From contig CM053269.1 of the NCBI GenBank assembly GCA_028583415.1, positions 50,621,322 to 50,685,321 of the forward strand: a stretch of 64,000 nt of DNA, in the 5' to 3' direction. Made by a program: the position numbers and the translations under genes. Shown one piece after another: positions 62,550-64,000 of the stretch (position 1 is its first letter; every line of letters begins with the position of its first letter). Under the pieces are notes generated by a model that was not told the origin of the DNA, searched no databases, and saw only the letters and a program-made list of their open reading frames with translations. The stretch is from Protea cynaroides (taxonomy: Eukaryota; Streptophyta; Magnoliopsida; Proteales; Proteaceae).

Positions 62550-64000
62550 ATGCATTTTCCCTTGTTTTCCACGTCGATTTACCTAGTTGTAATTGGTACC
62601 TCATTAATAGCTTAAAATGATTGATTATGCTTTGGATAGGTATAGAGTTACCTCATTAGTCTTAAGAACATGCGCTAGGGTCAATTGGTTAGGTTCCAGA
62701 GTCAATGGTTGAAGAATCAACCAAAATAGTATTACTGTAATAGATGCGGTCGATGGGTGCGGTTGACCAGTCTGTGCGATCGATCAGACACCTGTTATCA
62801 ACCTGACAGTCCTTATCGACTTCAGTTTGATCAATTTGGGTTCCAGAGGCTTATACCTCACTGGTAACATGTTTATAAAGGTAGTGGGGTCACTTAACGG
62901 AGATTATCATTTCCTATCAATTATATACATGTATGGTTATCTACTACGAACATCGTCTAAACAATTGTACGTGTCTACACTTATAAGAATGCATTCCTAT
63001 TGAATTACTATATTAGTATAATCCACAATAAGTTAATTGAGGTGTTAGGTGAGTCAATTCAGTCAATAGTGGCCAAATGGAGGCAAATCACACCCTGCTG
63101 TGACGAGCGATCGATCACAGTGGTGCACAGTGGTGCGATCAATCAGGCTCGTTTTGTTGACCTGACCCATAGACAGCACGCTCCCAGTGAGCTCGGACTG
63201 AGCTTGCTTTAATCCGATCTCTCTAGTTCGTGATCGAGAATGCTCCTAGAAGGTCTCTAATGATATGAATCTTATTGGGGAATGATTCTTCACATTAATC
63301 CACTAGTATAAACTCATAATTCAAGTAAGGTTCTTACCTTTTTATCGGTTGGTCAAATCTGATCAATGTTATTCGTTTCTACCGTAACGACCATTAATGG
63401 CTGAGGGAACAATGCTTCCCACACACCATTAGAGGTTGGGAATTACCTTTGAGATTAGGGTTGGTCGTTCTAGTCATTAGAATGGTGTTAGGTTACTTAC
63501 CTCAATGCTCTTTTAACTAACCTTTAGCAAAAAGCCTTTGGGAGGACCTTCAATGGAGGTTCTTCCTTCTTCTTCTTGTTTCAGACTTTCCTTTTTATTT
63601 TTTTACTTAGTCTTTTCTTAGGTTATTATCACAAAAACGTGTGTCATAACTTGTAAAAGTTCCCACACATTAGGGTTCAAGGTGTTTTATTGAGGGAGAG
63701 ATCAAGAGTCCTATTTCTAATGCAAGAGTGATCTAAAAGGAGTTAAGTATTGTTGCCAATTGGCACACCGATACGTTTAAAAAGGATCCCACATGGTTTG
63801 GGACGACTAAGAGTGATTTGACACTAATTGGAACCAAGTCCACACGAGTAAATATAAATCGGCCCGGTTTTGTGATCGTGCGATCAATCAGATCATATGG
63901 TCGTCGGGGCTCATTTCATCGACCGGACCCATTGACTGCACGGCCCCAATTGATTAAGATTAGTCATGCTTCGATTGGTTCGAGATTCTAACCAAGAACT
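62550..64000. repeat. diverged repeats at the right end of the window
   Basis: Three segments near 62745-62850, 63105-63200 and 63865-63960 share gcgatc(g/a)atcag followed by a gaccggaccc/gacctgaccc-like block and gac(t/a)gcacg-like words. They may be parts of a long diverged retrotransposon or satellite unit. No gene was recognised. Confidence 0.4.

Noticed and set aside
1..64000. CRISPR arrays, phage, operons or secretion systems
   Set aside because: The window is plant nuclear DNA with introns and retrotransposons; the regular repeats are microsatellites and transposon ends.

Overview
This 64 kb window is nuclear DNA of a flowering plant. It is AT-rich, its genes have many introns, and long introns and intergenic spaces are filled with plant transposons (Ty1-copia, RTE- and L1-type LINEs, Au-type SINEs, hAT- and Mutator-like DNA elements) and fragments of organelle DNA. 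I cannot fix the species; a lineage with long transposon-filled introns, such as a woody basal eudicot or magnoliid, would fit.

Three host genes can be reconstructed by hand from exon translations and splice sites. (1) The 3' half of DEX1 (DEFECTIVE IN EXINE FORMATION 1) lies on the + strand, last five exons 2439-7442; its 5' half is before the window. (2) A complete gene for a plant WD40 protein of the WDR62/MAPKBP1 family lies on the - strand, 16 exons over 35678-9224, 1055 residues. Its tail faces the tail of DEX1. (3) A complete gene for RNA polymerase III subunit RPC8 (Rpb7-like stalk protein) lies on the - strand, 7 exons over 48826-38638, 193 residues. All reading phases join cleanly in the second and third genes.

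Layout: 1-2400 DEX1 intron with an LTR retrotransposon end, SINE and duplicated segments; 2439-7442 DEX1 exons and a 3.6 kb intron with two SINEs; 7443-9223 tail-to-tail spacer; 9224-35678 WD40 gene, whose introns hold a hAT element, L1 remnants, a decayed copia element (17688-22103), and in intron 2 organelle DNA plus an RTE LINE carrying a copia element that carries further elements; 35679-38637 spacer; 38638-48826 RPC8 gene, whose 7.9 kb intron 2 holds a broken AP2/ERF fragment, possible organelle DNA, a tRNA-like SINE and an RTE LINE; 49501-55280 a Mutator-like element starting 675 bp upstream of the RPC8 start, containing an L1 that is itself split by a hAT element; 57096-59582 a second, related Mutator-like element with a hAT element near its right end; 60353-62549 a probable solo LTR; 62550-64000 diverged repeats.

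I see no evidence of a new multi-gene system. The best observations are structural: nested insertions whose order can be read from target-site duplications, a new-looking Mutator-like family with two copies, several hAT families with clean 8-bp target duplications, a GC-AG intron in DEX1, and large insertions in introns of conserved genes whose coding frames remain intact.
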